Assembly: GCA_937907485.1 (NCBI GenBank)
Contig: CALESR010000009.1
Location: 1-11,801, forward strand
Direction of reading: 5' to 3'
DNA from: an uncultured Paracoccaceae bacterium
GTDB lineage: Bacteria; Pseudomonadota; Alphaproteobacteria; Rhodobacterales; Rhodobacteraceae
Length of the DNA: 11,801 nucleotides
Below are positions 6,320-11,801 of the stretch, piece by piece. Positions within the stretch are counted from its first letter, which is position 1, and the number at the start of each line of letters is the position of its first letter. The notes under the pieces were generated by a model. The model was given only the letters and a program-made list of their open reading frames with translations. It had not been told where the DNA came from and ran no database searches. Made by a program: the position numbers and the translations under genes.

Positions 6320-6823
6320 TCACAGGGCAACGCGGGCGTTCGGCGCCGCGATCAGACGGGCGCTGAAGCGCAACGACGCAACCGGCCGCGCAAGGCCGCG
6401 ATGCTCGATTTCCTGATGCGTCAGCAGCAGGGCGTCATGGGTGTAATCGGCCAGCAATCCGTCCGGCCCGTGATGGCCTGCCAGCGTCACGCGCTCGAAC
6501 TCCAGCAGTTCGGCATCGGTAAACCCGGCGATCCCGCGGCGAAAGGCGTCGAACTGGCCCTGATCGTAGGCGCGCAAACCGGCGGGCATGGTCATGGCAA
6601 AGCCCGGAATCCAGCCGGTCAGGCTGGTCGAGGTCAGCGAGGCCGACGACAGGCCGGGCGTTGCCACCGCGCCGCCGCCAATGGCCAGCACCAGCGCCAG
6701 CGGCACGGCAAGTCGCAGCGACAGCTTGCGCAAACGGCTGGTTTGCCGCGGCTTTTCCACCACGGGCAGCACCAGTTTGCGCGTCTGCGTCACCTCGTCG
6801 AAATCTTGATCCCAGTCGAACAT
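6320..6823 (-). CDS. Single-pass membrane protein of unknown function
   Basis: A 167-aa protein with no family I recognise. It has an acidic N-terminal stretch (MFDWDQDFDE), a basic patch (about residues 24-37), one hydrophobic segment (LAVPLALVLAIGGGAVA, about 38-54) and a soluble C-terminal part of about 110 residues with FTDAELLEFERVTLAGHHGPDG. This suggests a type II membrane protein with a short cytoplasmic tail and a periplasmic domain. It has no cysteines. The ATG at 6823 has only a weak GGGA upstream. It lies 103 nt downstream of fnrL on the same strand, so it may be read with fnrL, and it is followed after 20 nt by the 39-aa ORF. No oxygen- or heme-related motif is visible. Confidence 0.72.
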   Translation of the reverse strand: MFDWDQDFDEVTQTRKLVLPVVEKPRQTSRLRKLSLRLAVPLALVLAIGGGAVATPGLSSASLTSTSLTGWIPGFAMTMPAGLRAYDQGQFDAFRRGIAGFTDAELLEFERVTLAGHHGPDGLLADYTHDALLLTHQEIEHRGLARPVASLRFSARLIAAPNARVAL

Positions 6824-6926
6824 CGCGCGAATCCCGTCTTGGCCCTCGACGCGATCTGGCCGCCAGAAAGCGGCAACTTTTCGGCAAGTTCGGGATGTTT
6901 CGGTGACGAATCGTTAACGCGGCGCC

Positions 6927-7682
6927 TCAGACGAGGAAACCGCCGTCGCTGTCGTCGCCCGCTTCTTCGATCAGGCGATCAAAGTCGGGGATGATGATGT
7001 GGCGCTTGCCCTCGATCTCGATCACGCCATCCTTGCGCAGCGCCGAGATCTGGCGGCTGACGGTTTCCAGCGTCAGCCCGAGGTATTCCGACATCGCCTC
7101 GCGCGTCAGCGGCAGATCGACGACGACCTGCCCCTCGCTTTTCGCCAGTTTCAGCGAGGCATCGCGGCGGGCGATGATCGCGATCAGGCTGGCGATCTTT
7201 TCGCGCGCGGTCTTGCGGCCCAAAAGCAGCATCCATTCACGCGCGGCATCGAGTTCGTCCAGCGTCATCTCCAGCAGGCGCTGGCCGACGTGGGGCGTGG
7301 TCGCCATGATGTCTTCAAAGGGTTTCTTGCGAAAACAGCACATGACCACATCGGTCGTCGCCACCACGTCATAGGCCGCAGTCTCGCGTCCGGGGCGGCC
7401 GACGAAATCCGACGGCAGCAGCAGCCCGACCATCTGGCGGCGGCCGTCCTCCATCGTCTGGGTCAGCGTGGCGATGCCCGAAACGACCGAACCGACAAAG
7501 TCCATGCGGTCGCCCGACCAGACCACGGTCTGCCCGGCCTCATAGCTGCGATAGTATTTCGTCTCTTCCAGCCGCGACAGTTCCTGATCGTCGCAACGCG
7601 CGCAGACGGCCCTATGCCGGATCGGGCACGCGCCGCACTGGATGTGCGTAAATTTTGCAGGGGCGATCGACGTTTTTGGCAT
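6927..7682 (-). CDS. fnrL: FnrL, oxygen-sensing Crp/Fnr transcriptional regulator
   Basis: A 251-aa cytoplasmic regulator that binds an oxygen-labile 4Fe-4S cluster and activates or represses genes at TTGA-N6-TCAA sites. Candidate cluster ligands are C16, C19 and C27 (CGACPIRHRAVC) plus C115 or C116 (VVMCCFRKK). The effector beta-roll spans about 40-120 and the dimer helix about 135-165. The helix-turn-helix (about 192-222) has recognition helix ETVSRQISAL with the FNR-specific E206-x-x-S209-R210. The sequence resembles R. sphaeroides FnrL as I recall it over nearly its whole length. The ATG at 7682 is the only reasonable start, although its Shine-Dalgarno is poor. It is divergent from hemN across one FnrL box. 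Targets visible here are ccoN, the stress protein gene, hemN and probably itself. Confidence 0.96.
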   Translation of the reverse strand: MPKTSIAPAKFTHIQCGACPIRHRAVCARCDDQELSRLEETKYYRSYEAGQTVVWSGDRMDFVGSVVSGIATLTQTMEDGRRQMVGLLLPSDFVGRPGRETAAYDVVATTDVVMCCFRKKPFEDIMATTPHVGQRLLEMTLDELDAAREWMLLLGRKTAREKIASLIAIIARRDASLKLAKSEGQVVVDLPLTREAMSEYLGLTLETVSRQISALRKDGVIEIEGKRHIIIPDFDRLIEEAGDDSDGGFLV

Positions 7683-7685
7683 TGG

Positions 7686-7699
7686 TTGATCTAGGTCAA
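7686..7699. promoter_or_regulatory. FnrL box between fnrL and hemN
   Basis: TTGATCTAGGTCAA is a perfect TTGA-N6-TCAA site. It lies 3 nt upstream of the fnrL ATG and 33 nt upstream of the hemN ATG. For fnrL it must be in the leader, so bound FnrL should block its own transcription. A possible fnrL promoter is TTGCAT (7738-7733) and CATAAG (7715-7710), spacer 17. For hemN, a -10-like TATGAT at 7712-7717 would put the box near -31. A class II spacing would instead start transcription at about the ATG itself. Confidence 0.9.
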
Positions 7700-7732
7700 G
7701 GTCTGGTCGCTTATGATGACCAACCTAGGCGA

Positions 7733-9088
7733 ATGCAAACCGAATCGCAACTCGCGCGACTGGGGCTTTTTGACGCCCGTGTCCCCCGCTACACCAGCTA
7801 TCCGACAGCGCCGCAGTTTGGCGAGGCTGTGGGATCGGCGCAGTTTGTTCAATGGATCGAGGCGATTGCGCCCGGCAGCCAGATCTCGCTGTATCTGCAT
7901 GTGCCGTTCTGTCGGCGGCTGTGCTGGTTCTGCGCCTGCCGCACGCAGGGCACGAATTCGGACGATCCGGTGCGGGTCTATGTCGAAACCCTGAAAACCG
8001 AGCTGGCGCTGCTGCGCCGCCATCTGCCTGCCGGGGTCTCGCTGTCGCGCCTGCACTGGGGCGGCGGCACGCCGACGATGATGCCCGCCGCGTCGATGCG
8101 CGAGCTGGCCGAGGCGGTGTTCGCCATCACCCCGATGGCGCCCGGTGGCGAGTTTTCGGTGGAAATCGACCCCAACGAGATCGACGCGGCGCGGCTTGAC
8201 GCGCTGGCGGCGGCGGGGATGAACCGCGCCTCGATCGGCGTGCAGGATTTCGACCCGGAAATTCAGGCGATCATCGGCCGCGACCAGACCTATGAGGTCA
8301 CCCGCGACGCGATCACCATGATCCGCGAACGGGGCGTGCACAGCCTGAACGCCGATATCCTCTATGGCCTGCCGAACCAGACCCGCAGCCGACTGGCGGA
8401 TTCGGTGCAGAAGCTGCTGTCGCTGTCGCCCGACCGGGTGGCGCTCTATGGCTATGCCCATGTGCCGTGGATGGCGCGGCGCCAGCAGATGATCCCCTCC
8501 GACACCCTGCCCCGCCCCGAGGAGCGCCTCGCGCTGTTCGAGGCCGCGCGGCAGCTCTTTGTCTGGGATGGCTATGACGAGATCGGCATCGACCACTTTG
8601 CCCGGCCGACCGATGGTCTGGCCGTCGCCGCAAAGGCCGGGACGCTGCGCCGCAATTTCCAAGGCTATACCGATGACCCCTCGCCGGTGCTGATCGGGCT
8701 GGGGGCCTCGTCGATTTCGCGCTTTCCGCAGGGGTTCGCCCAGATGAATTCGGCGACTTCGACCTGGACCAAGGCGGTGCGCGACGGGCAATTCTCCATC
8801 CACCGGGGCCATGAATTCCGTGGTGAGGACCTGCTGCGCGCGCGGATCATCGAGGCGCTGATGTGCGATTTCCGCGTCAGCAGTGCCGAGATCGAGCGCG
8901 ACTTTGGCCTGAGCCGTGCGAAGTTCGAGGCGCTCTGCGCCCCGATCGCCGCGCATTTCGGCGCCTTTGTCACCCTCGATGCCAAGGGCCTGTCGATCCC
9001 GCCCGCCGGTCGCCCGCTGACCCGGATGATCGCCGCCCGGTTTGACGCCTATTCGATGGCCAAGACCGGGCATTCCTCGGCGATCTGA
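7733..9088 (+). CDS. hemN: Oxygen-independent coproporphyrinogen III dehydrogenase
   Basis: A 451-aa cytoplasmic radical SAM enzyme that oxidatively decarboxylates coproporphyrinogen III to protoporphyrinogen IX without oxygen, supplying heme under anoxia. The cluster motif is C60-x3-C64-x2-C67-x-C69 (FCRRLCWFCACR), the same spacing as E. coli HemN C62/C66/C69/C71. It is followed by GGGTP (110-114, SAM binding) and the HemN signatures SIGVQDF and YGLPNQT. The C-terminal HemN domain includes GYTDDPSPVLIGLGASSIS. The start at 7733 gives MQTESQLARLGLFDARVPRY, typical of the family. An upstream in-frame ATG at 7655 would overlap fnrL and the FnrL box and is rejected. AGG lies only 4 nt from the ATG, so the ribosome site is weak. 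It ends 3 nt from the convergent stop of the META-domain gene. Confidence 0.96.
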   Translation: MQTESQLARLGLFDARVPRYTSYPTAPQFGEAVGSAQFVQWIEAIAPGSQISLYLHVPFCRRLCWFCACRTQGTNSDDPVRVYVETLKTELALLRRHLPAGVSLSRLHWGGGTPTMMPAASMRELAEAVFAITPMAPGGEFSVEIDPNEIDAARLDALAAAGMNRASIGVQDFDPEIQAIIGRDQTYEVTRDAITMIRERGVHSLNADILYGLPNQTRSRLADSVQKLLSLSPDRVALYGYAHVPWMARRQQMIPSDTLPRPEERLALFEAARQLFVWDGYDEIGIDHFARPTDGLAVAAKAGTLRRNFQGYTDDPSPVLIGLGASSISRFPQGFAQMNSATSTWTKAVRDGQFSIHRGHEFRGEDLLRARIIEALMCDFRVSSAEIERDFGLSRAKFEALCAPIAAHFGAFVTLDAKGLSIPPAGRPLTRMIAARFDAYSMAKTGHSSAI

Positions 9089-9091
9089 GGC

Positions 9092-9904
9092 TCAGCGCCG
9101 CAGGAACCGGGCGCGCATCGCGCCATTCGCATCGCGGATCACCAGTTGGCGGTGTTCGATGGTGAATTCCGCGGCATGGGTCAGTGCCGCGTGAAACAGG
9201 CGTTCGACCTCGCGCACGTTGCCGTGGCAACCAATCCGGGTGGTCATGAAGTCGATGACCCGCAGGCCACGCCCTTCGACCCGCAAGGCGGCGTTAAAGC
9301 CGTTGCAACCCGAATGCCCGTCGAGCGCGCCATCCGCGCCGACCCGCAACCAGGCCGAAGGCACGGCGCCAGGCGACACCGCGACCACGCGCCCGCCGTC
9401 GAGAACCTCGTCCAGCGCCCATGTTCCGGCAAAGGGCAGCCCCGCAGTGGCAGGCGCCTGCGCCGCCACCGGGATCAGCCGGAACGCCTGCCCCTGCCCT
9501 CGCGTAGCCCAGCGCGCATCGAGGCGCGGCTCGACCCCGTCGAACCCCACCCAGGCCCCGCTTTGCACCGAGCGCAGCGACACCTCGTCGCCGGCGCGGT
9601 GCAACTCGAAGGTCTCCCAGCCGCGGATATGCGGCGAGGCCACCGCCAGCCGCGTCTGCGCCCCGACCCCGGCGCGCAGGAACAGCCCGCTGGCCGGATC
9701 ACGAAAGGCAACGCGGTTGCCGGTCAGGGGGATCATTTCGAGGGTCAGCGCCTGCGACCGCCGCGCCCCGGCCGCCAGCAGGCCCGACCCATCGACGCCA
9801 ACCCAAGCCGAGGTCAGCGGCGTTTGCAGGGCATAGGTTTCGGCGAAGGATGGCAGGGCCGTCGCGGCCAGCAGGACACAGGCCCGAAGAAGGGTGCGCA
9901 ACAT
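9092..9904 (-). CDS. Secreted protein: beta-trefoil-like repeats plus META (HslJ-like) domain
   Basis: A 270-aa exported protein. Residues 1-21 are a Sec signal peptide (cleavage after ALPSFA). Residues 25-145 contain repeated units, AWVGVDGSGLLAAGA (33-47), a FLRAGVGAQTRLAVAS block (75-90) and AWVGFDGVEPRLDARW (117-132), that resemble a fascin/ricin-type beta-trefoil. Residues 157-268 match the META domain of HslJ-like proteins: GTWALDEV, SGCNGFN (198-204) and TTRIGC (221-226). C200 and C226 could form a disulfide in the periplasm. META proteins are associated with outer-membrane or stress phenotypes, but no biochemical activity is assured. AAAGGA precedes the ATG. It is last in the rightward minus-strand gene series, 46 nt after the 28-aa ORF. 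The META call is firmer than the beta-trefoil call. Confidence 0.82.
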   Translation of the reverse strand: MLRTLLRACVLLAATALPSFAETYALQTPLTSAWVGVDGSGLLAAGARRSQALTLEMIPLTGNRVAFRDPASGLFLRAGVGAQTRLAVASPHIRGWETFELHRAGDEVSLRSVQSGAWVGFDGVEPRLDARWATRGQGQAFRLIPVAAQAPATAGLPFAGTWALDEVLDGGRVVAVSPGAVPSAWLRVGADGALDGHSGCNGFNAALRVEGRGLRVIDFMTTRIGCHGNVREVERLFHAALTHAAEFTIEHRQLVIRDANGAMRARFLRR

Positions 9905-9950
9905 GATGAGAGTCCTTTGAAAAGGGTCAGGGATGGGCGGCGCCCGGTGC

Positions 9951-10037
9951 TCAGCCGCCCAGCGCGGGGGCCATCGTCGGCAGCAGGGCGAAAAAGCCGC
10001 CCATCAGCGCGGCAACCAGAACGATCAGCTTGTCCAT
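9951..10037 (-). CDS. Small membrane peptide, 28 aa
   Basis: A short ORF starting MDKLIVLVAALMGGFFALLP that is almost entirely one hydrophobic helix, with a charged Asp-Lys at the N terminus and a Pro/Gly-rich tail. It has an AGGAG Shine-Dalgarno 9 nt upstream of the ATG at 10037. It sits between the amidotransferase-like gene (68 nt upstream) and the META-domain gene (46 nt downstream), all on the same strand. It resembles the many single-helix small proteins that attach to larger membrane complexes, but I know of no named family. A chance ORF with a good ribosome site cannot be excluded. Confidence 0.55.
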   Translation of the reverse strand: MDKLIVLVAALMGGFFALLPTMAPALGG

Positions 10038-10105
10038 TGCGCAAACTCCTGTGGCCCGGAATGGACCGTCAGGAATGGGTCGTGCGCCAACCCGGACCGG
10101 TTCAA

Positions 10106-10879
10106 TCACCGCGACTGGGCAAAATCCCGCACCGCCGCGCCAAAGGCGGAGAAGAGCGGCCGCGACACCGGGTCATTCGCGGCGTTGAATTCCGGATGCC
10201 ACTGCACGGACAGGGTGAAACCGGGCGCATCCTTGACATAGATCGCCTCGGGCGTGCCATCGGGCGCATAGCCGTCGATGACGATGCGGGCGCCGGGCGA
10301 TTTGATGCCCTGACCATGCAGGGTGTTGGTCATCACCTCGGCATTGCCCAGCACGCGGTGAAACACCCCGTCCTCGGTAAAGCGGACGGTGTGGCGCAGG
10401 GCGAATTTCTCGTCCAGCGTGCCGTCGGGTGGCATGCGGTGATTCATCCGGCCCGGCAGATCGCGGATCTCGGGATAGAGCGTGCCGCCCATCGCCACAT
10501 TGACCTCTTGAAAGCCGCGGCAAATCCCCAGAAAGGGCTGCCCGCGTTCGACACAGGCGCGCACCAGCGGCAGGGTGATCGCATCGCGGCAGCGGTCAAA
10601 ACTGCCATGCGCCGGGGTCTCGCCCTCGCCGTATTCCTCAGGATGCACATTGGGCCGCCCGCCGGTCAGCAGAAAGCCGTCGCAGGCGTCGAGCAACTCG
10701 GCCACGGTGACAAAGCGGGGGTCGGCAGGGATCAGCAGCGGCATCGCCCCCGCCACCTCGGCCACCGCGGACGAGGTCATCACCCCGCCCGCATGGACGT
10801 GATAACTCTCGTTGAGCACGGCGCTGTTGCCGATGACACCGACAACCGGACGCCCGGCCCCGGGACGCTTGCGCGACAT
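10106..10879 (-). CDS. Class I glutamine amidotransferase-like gamma-glutamyl hydrolase (peptidase C26)
   Basis: A 257-aa cytoplasmic enzyme of the PuuD-like family (gamma-glutamyl-gamma-aminobutyrate hydrolase and relatives), which hydrolyses gamma-glutamyl amides with a Cys-His-Glu triad. C120 lies in FLGICRGFQEVNV (nucleophile elbow), and H228 and E230 in VQWHPEF. The loop DGFLLTGGRPNVHPEEYGE (67-85) is typical of the family. A start at 10879 is supported by AGGAA 6-7 nt upstream. No polyamine catabolism genes are adjacent, so the GABA-conjugate substrate of E. coli PuuD should not be assumed. It lies 66 nt after the GlcG-like gene and may share its transcript. Confidence 0.9.
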   Translation of the reverse strand: MSRKRPGAGRPVVGVIGNSAVLNESYHVHAGGVMTSSAVAEVAGAMPLLIPADPRFVTVAELLDACDGFLLTGGRPNVHPEEYGEGETPAHGSFDRCRDAITLPLVRACVERGQPFLGICRGFQEVNVAMGGTLYPEIRDLPGRMNHRMPPDGTLDEKFALRHTVRFTEDGVFHRVLGNAEVMTNTLHGQGIKSPGARIVIDGYAPDGTPEAIYVKDAPGFTLSVQWHPEFNAANDPVSRPLFSAFGAAVRDFAQSR

Positions 10880-10945
10880 GTGAGTTCCTGCTGCTTGCCT
10901 GTCGGCCCCAGCCTAATGCGCATTTGCACCAAGGAAAAGGGGGGC

Positions 10946-11371
10946 TCAGCCCTCGCCGACCAGACCCGCTGCCTCGGCCCCGGCAACCCCGGCGATGGCG
11001 TCATTGTCCGAGGTGTCGCCGGTCACGCCGACCGCCCCGACAATCGCCCCGCTGGCGTCGCGCAACAGCACGCCGCCCGGCGCCGGAACCACCTTGCCGT
11101 CATAGAGGCCGCCCAGCGAGGCGACAAAGGCCGGCCGGGTTTCGGCCATGGTGGCGATGGTGCGGCTGGGTGCGCCGAACATCACCGCGCCGTAAGCCTT
11201 GCCCTGCGCGATGGCAAAACGCCCGACCGGCGCGCCGTCTTCGCGCTCGAACGCCAGCACCTGCCCGCCCGCATCCAGCACGATCACCGACAGGGGCTTC
11301 ATCCCTGCCTCGCGCCCTTTGGCCCGCGCCACCGAGATGATCGTGCGCGCCTGTTCCAGTGTCAGTGCCAT
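10946..11371 (-). CDS. glcG: GlcG/HbpS-family protein
   Basis: A 141-aa protein of the GlcG/HbpS (formerly DUF336) family. It opens MALTLEQARTIISVARAKG and contains the signature PLSVIVLDAGGQVLAFERED, a VVPAPGGVLLRD block and GAVGVTGDTSDND near the C terminus. HbpS of Streptomyces binds heme and is redox sensitive. GlcG of E. coli is encoded in the glycolate operon with glcB and has no settled function. The gene here follows glcB, in keeping with the glc context. No signal peptide is visible, so a cytoplasmic location is likely. I chose the ATG at 11371 (GAGGGG 8 nt upstream) over an in-frame start at 11431 that would overlap the terminator hairpin. Confidence 0.87.
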   Translation of the reverse strand: MALTLEQARTIISVARAKGREAGMKPLSVIVLDAGGQVLAFEREDGAPVGRFAIAQGKAYGAVMFGAPSRTIATMAETRPAFVASLGGLYDGKVVPAPGGVLLRDASGAIVGAVGVTGDTSDNDAIAGVAGAEAAGLVGEG

Positions 11372-11408
11372 GGTTTCGCCCCTCGTCTTGCCTGAATTTT
11401 CATGGAGT

Positions 11409-11431
11409 TTGGGAGGCGCGCAGCCCCCCAA
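11409..11431 (-). terminator. Hairpin after glcB
   Basis: On the minus strand TTGGGGGGC (11431-11423), loop TGCGC and GCCTCCCAA (11417-11409) form a 9-bp stem with one G-U pair, starting 3 nt past the glcB stop. No T-tract follows. It may terminate glcB transcripts or reduce read-through into the GlcG-like gene 38 nt further on. Confidence 0.55.
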
Positions 11432-11434
11432 CCC

Positions 11435-11801
11435 TCAGCCTGCCTTCAACTCCAGCCGCCGCGCATGCAGCACCGGCTCGGTATAGCCCGAGGGCTGCAC
11501 CCGTCCCTTGAACACCAGATCGCAGGCCGCGGCAAAGGCCACGCCGTCAAACCCCGGCGCCATCGGACGATAGAGCGGATCGCCAGCGTTCTGCCGGTCC
11601 ACCACCGCCGCCATCTTCTGCATCCCCGCCATCACCTGCGCCTCGCTGACCACGCCGTGATGCAGCCAGTTCGCCAGCGCCTGCGACGAAATCCGGCAGG
11701 TGGCGCGGTCCTCCATCAGGCCGACATCGTGGATGTCGGGCACCTTGGAACAGCCGACCCCCTGGTCGATCCAGCGCACCACATAGCCCAGAATCCCCTG
11801 G
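11435..11801 (-). CDS. glcB: Malate synthase G (C-terminal part)
   Basis: The last 121 residues of malate synthase G, the cytoplasmic enzyme condensing glyoxylate with acetyl-CoA to malate. The 5' part lies beyond the right window edge. The fragment begins QGILGYVVRWIDQGVGCSKV. Its residue 17 corresponds to E. coli Cys617 and residue 31, in LMEDRAT, to the catalytic base Asp631. The family motifs VVDRQNAGDP and PSGYTEPVLHARR follow. The stop is at 11437-11435. Pairing with a GlcG-like gene suggests a glycolate/glyoxylate module. The gene appears intact as far as it can be seen. Confidence 0.95.
   Translation of the reverse strand, partial: QGILGYVVRWIDQGVGCSKVPDIHDVGLMEDRATCRISSQALANWLHHGVVSEAQVMAGMQKMAAVVDRQNAGDPLYRPMAPGFDGVAFAAACDLVFKGRVQPSGYTEPVLHARRLELKAG

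Noticed and set aside
6806..6819. TTGATCCCAGTCGA, another FNR-like site
   Set aside because: It lies inside the first codons of the unknown membrane protein gene, has an imperfect second half-site, and the bases are explained by the coding sequence.
6888..6926. Possible promoter and repeat (CGGCAA twice, AACTT/AAGTT) between fnrL and the membrane protein gene
   Set aside because: No convincing -35/-10 pair at workable spacing. The repeats are short and probably incidental.
9917..9930. TTGAAAAGGGTCAG, a near-FNR box just upstream of the META-domain gene
   Set aside because: One half-site base is wrong, and it lies close to the Shine-Dalgarno of a gene with no other sign of oxygen control. 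A single mismatch site is expected by chance.
10915..10924. AATGCGCATT perfect 10-bp palindrome upstream of the amidotransferase-like gene
   Set aside because: It is too short to separate from chance and is not repeated elsewhere in the window, with no adjacent promoter elements.
1..11801. Search for tRNA, rRNA, CRISPR, IS ends, integrase or toxin-antitoxin genes
   Set aside because: By eye I found no cloverleaf, no regularly spaced repeats, no transposase or integrase motifs and no recognisable toxin pair.

Overview
The window is high-GC DNA from an alphaproteobacterium, very probably a member of the Rhodobacterales (Rhodobacter/Paracoccus relatives). The grounds are the CcoN, FnrL, HemN and GlcB sequences, perfect TTGA-N6-TCAA FnrL boxes in front of oxygen-regulated genes, and a ccoN / universal stress protein / fnrL / hemN grouping that I recall from Rhodobacter sphaeroides. 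I see no tRNA, rRNA, CRISPR array, insertion sequence or phage gene.

Left edge (1-1882). The start of ccoN (cbb3 oxidase catalytic subunit, minus strand, cut by the window edge) is divergent from a two-domain universal stress protein gene. The 222-bp gap holds two perfect FnrL boxes. Each sits at -41.5 from a promoter predicted for one of the two genes.

Central accessory block (1905-6823). Three tandem minus-strand paralogues come first. They are cysteine-free proteins of 153-159 aa with a nearly invariant N terminus resembling a Flp/type IVb prepilin and divergent C-terminal domains. Two have homologous leaders of about 90 bp. Next come, on the plus strand, a Tat-exported CpdB-type 2',3'-cyclic-nucleotide phosphodiesterase/3'-nucleotidase and a stand-alone TfoX N-terminal-domain protein. 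These are followed on the minus strand by a single-pass membrane protein of unknown function and a coupled 39-aa ORF. In the arrangement I recall from R. sphaeroides the stress protein gene lies next to fnrL, so this block looks like an insertion into a conserved cluster. It is the least explained part of the window.

Anaerobic regulation and heme (6927-9088). fnrL (4Fe-4S oxygen-sensing regulator) and hemN (oxygen-independent coproporphyrinogen III dehydrogenase) diverge around one perfect FnrL box. That box lies only 3 nt from the fnrL start codon, which suggests hemN activation and fnrL autorepression. With ccoN and the stress protein gene this forms a low-oxygen regulon: sensor, heme supply, high-affinity oxidase and stress protein.

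Right part (9092-11801). All genes are on the minus strand. In transcription order they are the end of malate synthase G (glcB), a GlcG/HbpS-family protein, a class I glutamine-amidotransferase-like hydrolase, a 28-aa membrane peptide, and a secreted protein that appears to join beta-trefoil-like repeats to a META (HslJ-like) domain. A strong hairpin follows glcB.

Two small ORFs (39 and 28 aa) have good Shine-Dalgarno sequences. No gene-free stretch exceeds 300 bp; the longest are 821-1042 and 3549-3782.
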